Notes under the pieces: model-generated
Seen by the model: the letters and a program-made list of their open reading frames with translations, nothing else
Told to the model about the DNA's origin: nothing
The model's database searches: none
Translations under genes and position numbers: made by a program
Part shown: piece after piece, positions 54,635 through 63,512 of the stretch
Layout of the letters: every line of letters starts with the position of its first letter
Position numbering within the stretch: position 1 is the stretch's first letter
From: Methanococcoides sp052057775
Lineage (GTDB): Archaea > Halobacteriota > Methanosarcinia > Methanosarcinales > Methanosarcinaceae
Assembly (NCBI RefSeq): GCF_052057775.1
Contig: NZ_CP195121.1
Location: 558,001 to 622,000 of the forward strand
Length of the DNA: 64,000 nucleotides
Direction: 5' to 3'

Positions 54635-56494
54635 ATGGCAGAGGGGAATGGTAACAGGATTCGTGTGCTGGATGAGGCTACCATCAACAAGATAGCCGCA
54701 GGCGAGGTCGTTGAACGTCCGGCATCGGTTGTGAAAGAGCTTCTGGATAATTCAATTGACGCGCTTGCTACCGAAATTCGAGTGGAAGTAAAGGGGGCCG
54801 GAACGGAACTGATCACGGTTACTGATAATGGGAAAGGTATGTCCAGAGAGGATTCAACCCTTGCGTTCACAAAGCATGCTACCAGCAAGATCGAAGATAT
54901 CTCGGACCTCGAAAGAATACTTACTCTGGGTTTCAGGGGCGAAGCTCTTTCCTCCATTGCAGCGGTTGCAAAGGTCTACCTGACCACCCGTGAAAAGGAT
55001 AGCATTTCCGGAACGAAGGTGGTGGTCAGCGGCGGTGCCATCGAGAACGTGCTGGAGGTCGGTGCAGCCCCGGGAACCACCATTGCTGTTGAATCACTGT
55101 TCTATAATACACCTGCCAGGAAGAAGTACCTGAAGAGCATGCGTACCGAGCTTGCACATATTACTGATGTGGTCACGAGGCACGCTTTTGGTCATCCTGA
55201 GATCTCATTTACTCTCATAAGCGACGGCAAGGTGCTGGTGCGCTCACCCACATCAGGCGAGATCTTTGACAGCATCGTCTACCTGTTCGGAAGTGAATCC
55301 GCAAAGAAGCTGATACCTGTGGAGTTCGAGTCGGACATAGTGAAGATATCCGGTTATATCTCAAAGCCGGAACTGAGCCGCAGCGGGACCGATCAGCAGT
55401 ACTTTTTCATAAACGGCCGTGGGATCTCTTCAAAGAGCATCAGCAATGCGGTGAGGCTTGGTTACTATAATCTCATGCCTAAAGGGCGCTTTCCGGTGGC
55501 AGTTCTTGATCTGGAACTGGATCTTACCGACGTGGATGTCAATGTGCATCCTGCCAAAAGGTATGTGAGGATGAGCCATGAGCGCGAGGTCTGTGATTCT
55601 GTAACTCTTGCCGTGGAAAATGCATTGAGGGTCGAACAGCTTGTACCTGAAGTAAGTCTGTCTGAAAAGAAGCCGGTACAAACTGTTTTTGTGGAAAAGA
55701 CAGAGGAGATCGCGAAAGAAGCTCCTAAAGAGGTATATGAAGATATTACCGTTGAACCACCTCAGGTAGTTGTCCCTGTTTCTCAGAAAAAGATCTCTCC
55801 TCTGGTAAAGGAAGAGGAAGAAACCTATCATTTCACCGCAAGGGACACCGAAAAGCGACTAAAGCATTCTGAAAGGAAGCTGACAAAGACCCCGAAGAAA
55901 CCCGAAAGGGCACCTACAGGTCTTGACAGGGCAAGGATCGTAGGTCAGGTCAATGAGGTTTACATCATCGTGGAACTTGATGACGGGCTTATCATAGTTG
56001 ACCAGCACGCTGCGCATGAGCGGGTCATGTACGAGCAGATATGTGATATCAGCAGTTCCGGCTGGCAGGAACTGATCACACCTGTTACGCTTGACCTAAC
56101 ATCAAAGGAAAAGGTTTTGGTTGAGGAGTACATACCATACCTTGAGGAAATGGGTTTTGCCATCTCTGAATTTGGTCCGAACAGCTATGTGGTGACCACT
56201 GTTCCTGCACTTCTCGGGAAGATGGAGAGCACCGAACTGGTGCATGATATAATATTAGAGCTGCTTTCCACAGGCAGGGTGAAAAATGATACAGGAATGT
56301 TCGATAACCTCTGCAAGACCATGGCATGCCGTGCAGCGATAAAGGCCGGTGCCGGTTGCAGCATGCAGCAGATGGAAAGCCTCCTGAAGCAATTGGACAT
56401 GGCAGAGAATCCGTACACATGCCCGCATGGCCGTCCGACGATGATATCTTTCACACGGGCAGAGCTTGACAAACTGTTCAAGAGGACGGGATAA
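54635..56494 (+). CDS. mutL: DNA mismatch repair protein MutL with endonuclease motif
   Basis: MutL of 619 residues. The N-terminal GHKL ATPase has NKIAAGEVVERPASVVKELL, DNGKGM and GFRGEALSSIAAV. The C-terminal domain has the endonuclease motif DQHAAHERVMYE (from Asp456) and CPHGRPT, as in nicking MutL proteins of organisms without Dam/MutH. ATG 54635 is chosen: GGAGG lies six bases upstream. A Lys/Glu/Pro-rich linker separates the domains. Mutually coupled with mutS. Confidence 0.94.
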   Translation: MAEGNGNRIRVLDEATINKIAAGEVVERPASVVKELLDNSIDALATEIRVEVKGAGTELITVTDNGKGMSREDSTLAFTKHATSKIEDISDLERILTLGFRGEALSSIAAVAKVYLTTREKDSISGTKVVVSGGAIENVLEVGAAPGTTIAVESLFYNTPARKKYLKSMRTELAHITDVVTRHAFGHPEISFTLISDGKVLVRSPTSGEIFDSIVYLFGSESAKKLIPVEFESDIVKISGYISKPELSRSGTDQQYFFINGRGISSKSISNAVRLGYYNLMPKGRFPVAVLDLELDLTDVDVNVHPAKRYVRMSHEREVCDSVTLAVENALRVEQLVPEVSLSEKKPVQTVFVEKTEEIAKEAPKEVYEDITVEPPQVVVPVSQKKISPLVKEEEETYHFTARDTEKRLKHSERKLTKTPKKPERAPTGLDRARIVGQVNEVYIIVELDDGLIIVDQHAAHERVMYEQICDISSSGWQELITPVTLDLTSKEKVLVEEYIPYLEEMGFAISEFGPNSYVVTTVPALLGKMESTELVHDIILELLSTGRVKNDTGMFDNLCKTMACRAAIKAGAGCSMQQMESLLKQLDMAENPYTCPHGRPTMISFTRAELDKLFKRTG

Positions 56495-56514
56495 GTCAGC
56501 ACACTGGTCGGTAA

Positions 56515-56524
56515 CTTTTATAAC
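56515..56524 (+). promoter_or_regulatory. TATA box of the cobalamin operon
   Basis: CTTTTATAAC is centred about 23 bases before the cbiD ATG, so the operon's mRNA is probably leaderless there. Confidence 0.55.
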
Positions 56525-56541
56525 TATAAGCTATTCAATAA

Positions 56542-57570
56542 ATGGCAATGTCAATTATCGATCCTGTTAATAAATCAAAGATCCCGGAAGAGTGGATCAA
56601 TAGATCAACAATGCCCCGCGATGAGCTTTTAGAAGGCATAGAGAGCGGGATGCTGGTTGTTCTTAGCGATGGTTCAGTGCTAAAGAGAGGCTATACCACA
56701 GGAACCACTGCTACTGTTGCAGCCAAAGCAGCAGTCCTGTCACTAAAAAAGGAAGTGGACAGGGTCTCAGTGCCAACACCTGTAGGACTTCGCGCGGTCA
56801 TGGATGTTAAGGCGAAAGATGGCCATGCTGTTGCTGTTAAACTTAAGAACGACCATGAGTCCGATATCACCCGTGGCCTTGAGTTCGAGGCAAAGGCGGT
56901 CGAATCCGACAAGATCAATATAACTGCCGGTGAGGGCATAGGTATCGTTACAAGAGGTGGCTTACAGTCCAAAAAAGGATATCCTGCCATCAACCCGAAA
57001 CCAATGCAGCAGATAAAGGATGCTGTGGCAGAGGCTGTGGAAGAGATCGGCATCAAGGGCGTTGAAGTGGAGATCTCCCTTCCAAGAGGCGCTGAGATCG
57101 CAAAGCAGACACTCAACAGCCGCATAGGTGTCGAAGGCGGCATCTCTATTCTTGGAACGACAGGTTTTGTTGAACCCTGGAACGATCACCTTGGTGAAAT
57201 GAAGAGCGACCTTATACGTGATGCTTCAAAGGTTGTCCTTACAACAGGCCGTATAGGTATCCGCTACTCTACAATGCTGTTCCCCGATCATACGGTGGTT
57301 CTTGCAGGAAGCCGTATCTCAGAGTTCCTTGATTCCACAACCGGTGAGGTTGCCATCTGTGGCCTTCCCGGACTGATCCTGAAATGGGGAGATCCTGATA
57401 TGCTCAAGGACAGTGGTTATGCGACGGTCTCTGAAATGATCGAGATGGACCCTGAAGGTGAGCGTATCAAACGTGCATTTGCCAAAACCGTAGAGAAAGG
57501 CAAAGGTGCACGTATTGTAGTAGTTGACAGGGACGGGACCGTCCTCATGGACAGCGGGGAAGAGAAATGA
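56542..57570 (+). CDS. cbiD: Cobalt-precorrin-5B C1-methyltransferase CbiD
   Basis: CbiD (342 residues) methylates C1 of the corrin ring in the anaerobic cobalamin pathway. It has the N-terminal signature RGYTTGTTATVAAKAA (about 49-64), GEGIGIVTRGGL and later TTGRIGIRYSTM. ATG 56542 or 56548 could start; the TATA at 56515 favours 56542, leaderless. It overlaps cbiE by four bases. Confidence 0.93.
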   Translation: MAMSIIDPVNKSKIPEEWINRSTMPRDELLEGIESGMLVVLSDGSVLKRGYTTGTTATVAAKAAVLSLKKEVDRVSVPTPVGLRAVMDVKAKDGHAVAVKLKNDHESDITRGLEFEAKAVESDKINITAGEGIGIVTRGGLQSKKGYPAINPKPMQQIKDAVAEAVEEIGIKGVEVEISLPRGAEIAKQTLNSRIGVEGGISILGTTGFVEPWNDHLGEMKSDLIRDASKVVLTTGRIGIRYSTMLFPDHTVVLAGSRISEFLDSTTGEVAICGLPGLILKWGDPDMLKDSGYATVSEMIEMDPEGERIKRAFAKTVEKGKGARIVVVDRDGTVLMDSGEEK

Positions 57571-58151
57571 TAATCGCAGGGGTCGGTGTCGGGCCGAACA
57601 TGTTGACACTGGAAGCCATCGAAGCCATACGCAATGCATCAGTGGTCTATGGTTCGAAGCGCTCCCTTGAGCTTGCGGAACCTTACATTGAATGTGAGGC
57701 TAAGATAATAAAGGACTACAAGGCCCTGCGCGAGCTGCCTGATGATGCAGTTGTGCTTTCCACAGGCGATCCAATGTTCTCAGGACTTGGCAAGTTTGCC
57801 GGTGAGGGCGACAGGATCATCCCGGGCATTTCCTCAATTCAGGTCGCATGCGCCCGCCTGGGTGTCAGCATGTCCAACATAGCCGCAATAACGGCACACG
57901 GGCGTGACCCTGCGCCTGCAAAGAAGGCATTTGTCCAGGAGATCGAACTGGGTAAGGACATTTTCATGCTTCCGGCTGACACTTTTGGAGTTGCAGAGGT
58001 TGCTGAAGTGCTAAAGGAAATGGGTGTCGAGGCTAAACTCTATGTCTGTGAGAACTTCGGTTATCCTGAAGAACGCATTGCAGGCGGAACAGTGGATGAA
58101 CCTCCAGAGGCAGGATCAGTTCTTCATTGTGTTGTAGTTGTAAGGCAATGA
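57567..58151 (+). CDS. cbiE: Cobalt-precorrin-7 C5-methyltransferase CbiE
   Basis: SAM-dependent tetrapyrrole methylase of 194 residues, without a fused CbiT. It begins IIAGVGVGPNMLTLEA, typical of the methylase fold. The loop VVLSTGDPMFSGLG follows, and PGISSIQVACARLG is conserved. It methylates C5 in cobalamin synthesis. It overlaps cbiD by ATGA, so translation is coupled. CbiT (C15 methylation) is not in the window. Confidence 0.92.
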   Translation: MIIAGVGVGPNMLTLEAIEAIRNASVVYGSKRSLELAEPYIECEAKIIKDYKALRELPDDAVVLSTGDPMFSGLGKFAGEGDRIIPGISSIQVACARLGVSMSNIAAITAHGRDPAPAKKAFVQEIELGKDIFMLPADTFGVAEVAEVLKEMGVEAKLYVCENFGYPEERIAGGTVDEPPEAGSVLHCVVVVRQ

Positions 58152-58292
58152 TTGTTAAGATACAATCTTTTTAACTTTTTATTCTTTCTATTTTTGGTAA
58201 CAAAACGGAAGCTAACTTATATATTGTTATTCAAAAAGATAATAAGATTAACCTTAAGGTATTTATACAAAGTTTTCATTGTAGGTGTATCT

Positions 58293-58312
58293 AAATCAAG
58301 TAATATTGATTT
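58293..58312. promoter_or_regulatory. Inverted repeat upstream of cbiM (candidate operator)
   Basis: AAATCAA-GTAATA-TTGATTT has 7-bp arms in the 219-bp gap before cbiM. A second short palindrome, ACCTTAAGGT, lies about 40 bases upstream. They may control cobalt uptake. Confidence 0.35.
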
Positions 58313-58370
58313 CAATGTATAATTCATTGAGATATATTAATTATTATAAATTCAGGAATGGAGTAATAAA

Positions 58371-59066
58371 ATGCATATATTCGAGGGATTCTTACCATCA
58401 CCATGGTGGCAACTGTGGTTTGTATTCTCTATACCAATAATCTTCTTCGGTATGTACAGGCTGAACAAGCTTGTATCTGAAAAGCGCGAACTATTGCCTT
58501 TACTGGCAGTAGCAGGAGCATTCGTCTTTGTACTTTCATCTTTGAAAATGCCATCTGTTACGGGCAGTTCTTCACATCCAACAGGAACAGGAATGGCAGC
58601 TATTCTTTTCGGCCCTGCAGTTGCCGCGGTCCTGAGTACGATCGTATTGCTTTACCAGGCCATCTTCCTTGCACACGGCGGTCTTACAACACTTGGTGCA
58701 AATGTCGCATCAATGGGTATCATCGGTCCTGTTGCAGCATATCTTATCTATAAGGCAGGCATGAAAGCTAACATCAACTTCTACGTGGTCGTATTCCTCG
58801 CTGCTACATTCGCAGACTGGATTACCTATGTGGTAACTTCTGTTGAGCTTGCTTTAGCTTTCCCGGCAGAAGTTGGTGGCTTTGCAGCATCACTTAAAGC
58901 GTTCTTGCTGGTGTTCGCAACAACACAGGTGCCTCTGGCTATCATGGAAGGTGCCCTGACAGCTCTTATCTTCAAGTATGTGATACAAGTCAAGAGCGAT
59001 GCTCTTGTAGAGCTTAATGTTATCACAGAGTCAGTCCTTAACAAGATCAGGGGGACTAGCCAGTGA
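58371..59066 (+). CDS. cbiM: Energy-coupling factor cobalt transporter CbiM
   Basis: The 231-residue S-component for cobalt begins MHIFEGFLP, whose N-terminal Met-His is the metal ligand in this family. Six or seven membrane segments follow. The gene leads cbiMNQO, after a 219-bp gap from cbiE that holds inverted repeats. cbiN overlaps its last four bases (GTGA). Confidence 0.93.
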   Translation: MHIFEGFLPSPWWQLWFVFSIPIIFFGMYRLNKLVSEKRELLPLLAVAGAFVFVLSSLKMPSVTGSSSHPTGTGMAAILFGPAVAAVLSTIVLLYQAIFLAHGGLTTLGANVASMGIIGPVAAYLIYKAGMKANINFYVVVFLAATFADWITYVVTSVELALAFPAEVGGFAASLKAFLLVFATTQVPLAIMEGALTALIFKYVIQVKSDALVELNVITESVLNKIRGTSQ

Positions 59067-59365
59067 AAGGCGAAATAATTTTTGCAGCAATCGCTATCCT
59101 TTTCGTAGCATCATTCTTCTATGGAATGGCAGCAAACCCCGGATCGGAGTTCGGTGGTGCTGATGGTCAGGCAGAAGATGTCATCGCTGAGATCACAGAT
59201 GGTCAGTACGAAGAATGGACATCAGACTCATGGGTCAATTCCATAAAGTTCGAGCCTCCTGGAGGAGAGACCGAGAGTCTTCTCTTTGCGCTTCAGGCAG
59301 CTATTGGTGCAGTTATCCTTGGTTACTTCTTCGGATATTACAAGGGCAAGCAGCAGTCTGAGTAA
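59063..59365 (+). CDS. cbiN: Cobalt transporter accessory protein CbiN
   Basis: The 100-residue CbiN has two membrane segments (about 3-22 and 73-92) with an extracellular loop rich in Gly, Asp and Glu. This is the CbiN layout; it helps CbiM load cobalt. The start is a GTG overlapping the cbiM stop. It is short and its motifs are weak, but gene order supports it. Confidence 0.9.
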   Translation: MKGEIIFAAIAILFVASFFYGMAANPGSEFGGADGQAEDVIAEITDGQYEEWTSDSWVNSIKFEPPGGETESLLFALQAAIGAVILGYFFGYYKGKQQSE

Positions 59366-59483
59366 GATTGTCCGTTTATTGTCCACCTTATAGTGATCCT
59401 TATTAAGGATCACTCTTTTTTATGTTGTTGTCTTTAATAACACCCTATTACAATAAAAAACGAATTAACAGCGTGAAAACAAC

Positions 59484-60266
59484 ATGACGAACATTCTTGA
59501 TGACTATGCCCTGGTAAGTCCGTTAAGGTATCGGAACAACTGGCTGAAGCTTGCGATCGTTACTTTTGGCCTATTAATGGGTGTCACTTCTCAGTCATTC
59601 GTAACACCTCTGGCTATAGCGCTGTGTATGAGCTTTGCAACGGTTCGTTTTGGGAAAGTTCCTGCTGGATTTTACCTGAAGGTACTTTCCGCTCCTGCAT
59701 CCTTTGTAATATTGAGCGTTATCATCATAGCATTCTTCTTTGGTTCCGGAGCCGAAATTTTCGGATTTGACGTCTTTAGTTATCGGCTTGGTGTGAACAC
59801 AGGCGGACTTGAGATGGCATTACTGGTATTTGCAAGGACACTCAGTGGTATGTCATGCCTGTTCTTCCTGGCTCTGACAACTCCTATGGTAGAGCTGTTC
59901 TCGGTTCTGAAAGCTACAAGATTGCCTGATTCTTTAATTGAACTATCCATGATGATGTATCGCTACATCTTTGTTTTCCTTGAGGTTGCATGGGGTATCA
60001 GGTATGCACAGTCCGTAAGGCTTGGATACAAGGACTGGAGGACCGGTCTCAATTCACTTGCCATGCTGGCAACGACCCTTTTCATAAGGTCATGGGAACA
60101 GGGAGAGAAGATCTTCGTTTCCATGAGTGCACGCTGCTATGATGGAAGACTGTTATTCTTTGAGGAAAAGAGGCCCATAAGGGCAAATGAACTGATGCTA
60201 ACAGGCACCTACTTTATCGCGGTGCTGGCATTGTGGTATATGACCAGGGAATTCTCTATATTCTGA
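59484..60266 (+). CDS. cbiQ: Cobalt ECF transporter T-component CbiQ
   Basis: The 260-residue membrane T-component has about six membrane segments. It has the coupling motif region VSMSARCYDGR near residue 210, where CbiQ proteins show an AxxxRG-type motif. It links CbiM to the CbiO ATPase. A 118-bp gap follows cbiN. It starts ATG at 59484, with AACA-rich leader and no strong ribosome site. Confidence 0.9.
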   Translation: MTNILDDYALVSPLRYRNNWLKLAIVTFGLLMGVTSQSFVTPLAIALCMSFATVRFGKVPAGFYLKVLSAPASFVILSVIIIAFFFGSGAEIFGFDVFSYRLGVNTGGLEMALLVFARTLSGMSCLFFLALTTPMVELFSVLKATRLPDSLIELSMMMYRYIFVFLEVAWGIRYAQSVRLGYKDWRTGLNSLAMLATTLFIRSWEQGEKIFVSMSARCYDGRLLFFEEKRPIRANELMLTGTYFIAVLALWYMTREFSIF

Positions 60267-60285
60267 AGGTCTCTGAGGTAAAACG

Positions 60286-61608
60286 ATGATACTGGAAACA
60301 AAAGGCTTGAAATATTCCTACCATGATGGGACCCAGGCTGTAAAAGGTGTTGATGTAAAGATCAAAAAAGGCAAGAAGATCGCTTTCGTAGGGAAGAATG
60401 GTTCCGGTAAATCAACTCTATTCATGATGCTCAACGGTACCCTAAAGCCTAAAGAGGGAACTGTTTATTTCCACGGAAAACCAATGGAATACGATGCAAG
60501 ATCCCTGCGTGAGATCCGAAAAAGTGTGGGCATTGTCTTCCAGAACTCGGATGACCAGATATTTGCTCCCACAGTCTATCAGGATGTGGGCTTTGGTCCC
60601 ACAAACCTTGGTTATACAAAAGAGGAAGTTGAGGAGAAGGTAAATCAAACTCTCGAATATATCGGTATAACCGAATTCAAGGACAAGCCTCCCCACCATT
60701 TGAGTGGAGGACAGAAGAAGAGGGTAGCTATTGCAGGTGTCTGTTCAATGGACCCGGAGGTCATGATCCTTGACGAACCGCTGGCTAATCTGGATCCTGT
60801 AGGTGCTGATGAGATCCTTGACCTTCTGAACGAATTGAACCACAATGGTACTACACTTATCATCTCAACACATGATGTGGAACTTGCCTATAGCTGGGCA
60901 GATTATGTTTATTTCATGACAGAAGGAAACATCATAGGTGAAGGCAAACCTGAAGATGTTTTTAAGGATGCTGACCTTCTCAGGAAAGCATATCTCAGAC
61001 AGCCACGCACACTGGAGATATACAGTGAACTTGAGAGACGGAACCTTGCTATCCGTAACAGGTTCCCTACAAGTGTTCCTGAACTGGTAAATTCCTTCAA
61101 GCCACCTGAACTGATGTGGATCGAAGTATCACCTGACGTAAAGGAAGGTGACATCATCAATCTTGGTGTTATGCATGGTGAATATGCCATCAACAGCCCA
61201 TATGAGGCGGTCAATGCAAAGGTCCTCCATATCCATCCGGAAGGGCATGCAATTGCGGAGATGACAAGGCATGGTATCAAGTCCGGTGGAATTGTGATCT
61301 ATGATACTGATCTGTATGATGCGGAAACTTTCCGCAAGGTCATCGCTGAAGAGGATATCGACAGTATAGGCGCAATGGGTAAGAAAAGCAAGACACTTGC
61401 CGAGAACAACCATATTGATCTCAAGATAACCTCAGGTGTTATCGACAAATCTATACTGATGGCACTTTGTGGGAAGAGGTGCCTGATACTGACCTCCGGT
61501 GGAATGGTGGAACATGCTGTAAAGCGTATCGATGAATATGCTGAAAACAGTGGAATTGCCATTCAACTGTCTCTCGCAAATGCTGAAAGGGATGAACTGG
61601 ACCTTTAA
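60286..61608 (+). CDS. cbiO: Cobalt ECF transporter ATPase CbiO with C-terminal extension
   Basis: The N-terminal 265 residues are a standard CbiO ATPase: Walker A FVGKNGSGKSTLF, signature LSGGQKKRVAIAG and Walker B VMILDEPLANLDP. The protein is 440 residues, about 165 longer than usual. The added C-terminal region (from about 275) includes VLHIHPEGHAIAEMTRHG and LILTSGGMVEHAVKRIDEYAE and is not a known domain to me. It may regulate the ATPase. The gene is last in cbiMNQO. Confidence 0.93.
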   Translation: MILETKGLKYSYHDGTQAVKGVDVKIKKGKKIAFVGKNGSGKSTLFMMLNGTLKPKEGTVYFHGKPMEYDARSLREIRKSVGIVFQNSDDQIFAPTVYQDVGFGPTNLGYTKEEVEEKVNQTLEYIGITEFKDKPPHHLSGGQKKRVAIAGVCSMDPEVMILDEPLANLDPVGADEILDLLNELNHNGTTLIISTHDVELAYSWADYVYFMTEGNIIGEGKPEDVFKDADLLRKAYLRQPRTLEIYSELERRNLAIRNRFPTSVPELVNSFKPPELMWIEVSPDVKEGDIINLGVMHGEYAINSPYEAVNAKVLHIHPEGHAIAEMTRHGIKSGGIVIYDTDLYDAETFRKVIAEEDIDSIGAMGKKSKTLAENNHIDLKITSGVIDKSILMALCGKRCLILTSGGMVEHAVKRIDEYAENSGIAIQLSLANAERDELDL

Positions 61609-61799
61609 GGCCTTTTAGATTCCCTCTTTTGCTTTTTACTTCCTTCTCATTTTCCTTTTTTCACTTTCTTTGTTCAGTTTTGTTCTGTTGTAGCAATATG
61701 CATGATTCTATTGGTAACAACCAGTATTTGTAGAATGAAAGGAATAATTTGTATGGGTTATTCCTTTGAAACTGTAAACTGGATGGGGAGGTTAGAACT

Positions 61800-62288
61800 G
61801 TGGCAGATAAAGGAGATGAAGATTCTACACAATGTGGCCGCTCTTTTTCTGAGAGCTGTAACGAGAAGCTGATAAGGCAGGTTATGACAAAGGATCTTGT
61901 GACCATCCATGAGGATGACCCTTTAGATAAGGTCCTGGAGACCTTCAGTAAACATCATTTTAATACATATCCTGTTGTGAACGATGATCATGAACTTGTG
62001 GGCATAATTAACCAGGATATAATTCTCCGTATACTTCTTGTGCAGAGGACCCCGAGACTTGAACACACGCATCATGCTGCAGTGGTATCACAGGGAGAGG
62101 CTGCAAAGGACATTATGATCCCTCATCCGGTATCTATGTCTTCAGATGAACCCCTTTGTGAAGCAGCCGATATGATGCTCAAGCATAAAATGGACCGTGT
62201 CTGTGTTATTGAGGACGGGAAGCTTGTAGGTATCATATGCAAGCCTGATATCCTTAATGAGATATACAAGCTAAGAGGGTCTCTATAA
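61800..62288 (+). CDS. Two-CBS-domain protein coupled to antiporter
   Basis: This 162-residue protein has two CBS repeats (VMTKDLVTIHEDD...GIINQDIIL at about 24-75 and IMIPHPVSMSSDE...GIICKPDIL at about 100-155). It starts at GTG 61800 behind GGAGGT. Its TAA stop overlaps the ATG of the antiporter gene by one base, so it is probably a nucleotide-sensing regulatory subunit of that transporter. This is inference. Confidence 0.85.
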   Translation: MADKGDEDSTQCGRSFSESCNEKLIRQVMTKDLVTIHEDDPLDKVLETFSKHHFNTYPVVNDDHELVGIINQDIILRILLVQRTPRLEHTHHAAVVSQGEAAKDIMIPHPVSMSSDEPLCEAADMMLKHKMDRVCVIEDGKLVGIICKPDILNEIYKLRGSL

Positions 62289-63460
62289 TGGAAGTTCTCT
62301 TCTATATACTGCTGATCCTTCTTCTGGCAAAGGTCTTTGGTGAACTATTTGAAAGAGCAGGTTTTCCTTCTATTCTTGGTGAGTTGCTTGCAGGTATTGT
62401 TCTTGGAATATTCCTGATCCATCAGGTAACAGAGGTCATTACATTCCTTGCTGAGATGGGGGCTATTTTTCTTTTGTTCACGGCAGGATACAAGGAAGTG
62501 CACCTGCGAGATCTGAGATCATCATCCAAAAAAGCAGCAATTGCAAGTTTTTCTCAGGTATTTGTTGCCTTTTTTGCCGGATTCATTCTTGGATTGTATT
62601 TCCAGTTCAGCACTCTTGCAAGTATCTTCATGGGAGTTGCATTCAGTCCTACAAGTATCGGTGTTGTTGTGAGAACATTGATAGACATGGATTACCTGTC
62701 AAGCAAACCTGGTTCAATGATGCTGACCTCAGCTATCTTTGACGATATTATCGGCATATTCCTTCTGTCTGTTGTAGTTACCATGGCAACATACGAGCAT
62801 TTTCCATCAACTTTGCAAATATTGTCTATTTTGTTGAAGATAGTTGCTTTTGTGGCAATAATGATCGTTTTTAGATTATGGTTCTTCCCGGGACTCTTTG
62901 GCTATGTTCATAAGATGCATGTAAAGGAGTCTATCTTTGCATTTGTTATAATGGTGGCTCTTTTTTCTGCATACTTAGCAGAACTCTTCGGACTACATGC
63001 TGTGATCGGGGCATTTATAGGAGGTGTCATGATCTCGGATATCTCCCATGCGAAGATCGAAGATGTTCAAAGTAAGGTAACAGGTGTTGCATATGGTATT
63101 TTCGTACCGGTCTTTTTCGCTTACATAGGTCTTTCCGTAAATGTTGTCACTTTACAGACGGTTGGAATGTTCTCTTTAGCTGTCGTTTTTCTGGCCCTTG
63201 CAGGTAAGTTGATCGGGGGATTTGCAGGAGGCCGCCTTATAGGGTTTGACAATTATGACAGCCTTATATTCGGTTTAGGTGTGATGCCAAGGGCAGGAGT
63301 GGAGCTGGTGCTGATATCCATTGGAAAGGAACTGGGCATCATAGGTGATGACGTATTTTCAGCAATTGTCCTTATGGTTGCAGTCTCTATTTTTGTATCG
63401 CCTGTACTTTTGAAAATGGTCATACAGTCTAAAGAGAGAATGAAATCGATCAATACTTAA
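62288..63460 (+). CDS. CPA2-type monovalent cation/proton antiporter
   Basis: This 390-residue protein has about 12 membrane segments. The ion-binding acidic pair is in IFDDIIGIFLLS, as in electrogenic CPA2 (NapA/KefB-like) antiporters. It lacks a C-terminal TrkA (RCK) domain, so regulation may come from the CBS protein encoded just upstream. It starts at ATG 62288, overlapping that gene's stop by one base. Ion (Na+ or K+) is not determined. Confidence 0.9.
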   Translation: MEVLFYILLILLLAKVFGELFERAGFPSILGELLAGIVLGIFLIHQVTEVITFLAEMGAIFLLFTAGYKEVHLRDLRSSSKKAAIASFSQVFVAFFAGFILGLYFQFSTLASIFMGVAFSPTSIGVVVRTLIDMDYLSSKPGSMMLTSAIFDDIIGIFLLSVVVTMATYEHFPSTLQILSILLKIVAFVAIMIVFRLWFFPGLFGYVHKMHVKESIFAFVIMVALFSAYLAELFGLHAVIGAFIGGVMISDISHAKIEDVQSKVTGVAYGIFVPVFFAYIGLSVNVVTLQTVGMFSLAVVFLALAGKLIGGFAGGRLIGFDNYDSLIFGLGVMPRAGVELVLISIGKELGIIGDDVFSAIVLMVAVSIFVSPVLLKMVIQSKERMKSINT

Positions 63461-63512
63461 ACTCACTAAACAAATAATAAATTAAGAACTGTTAGTTCAA
63501 TGGGGAAAAAAC

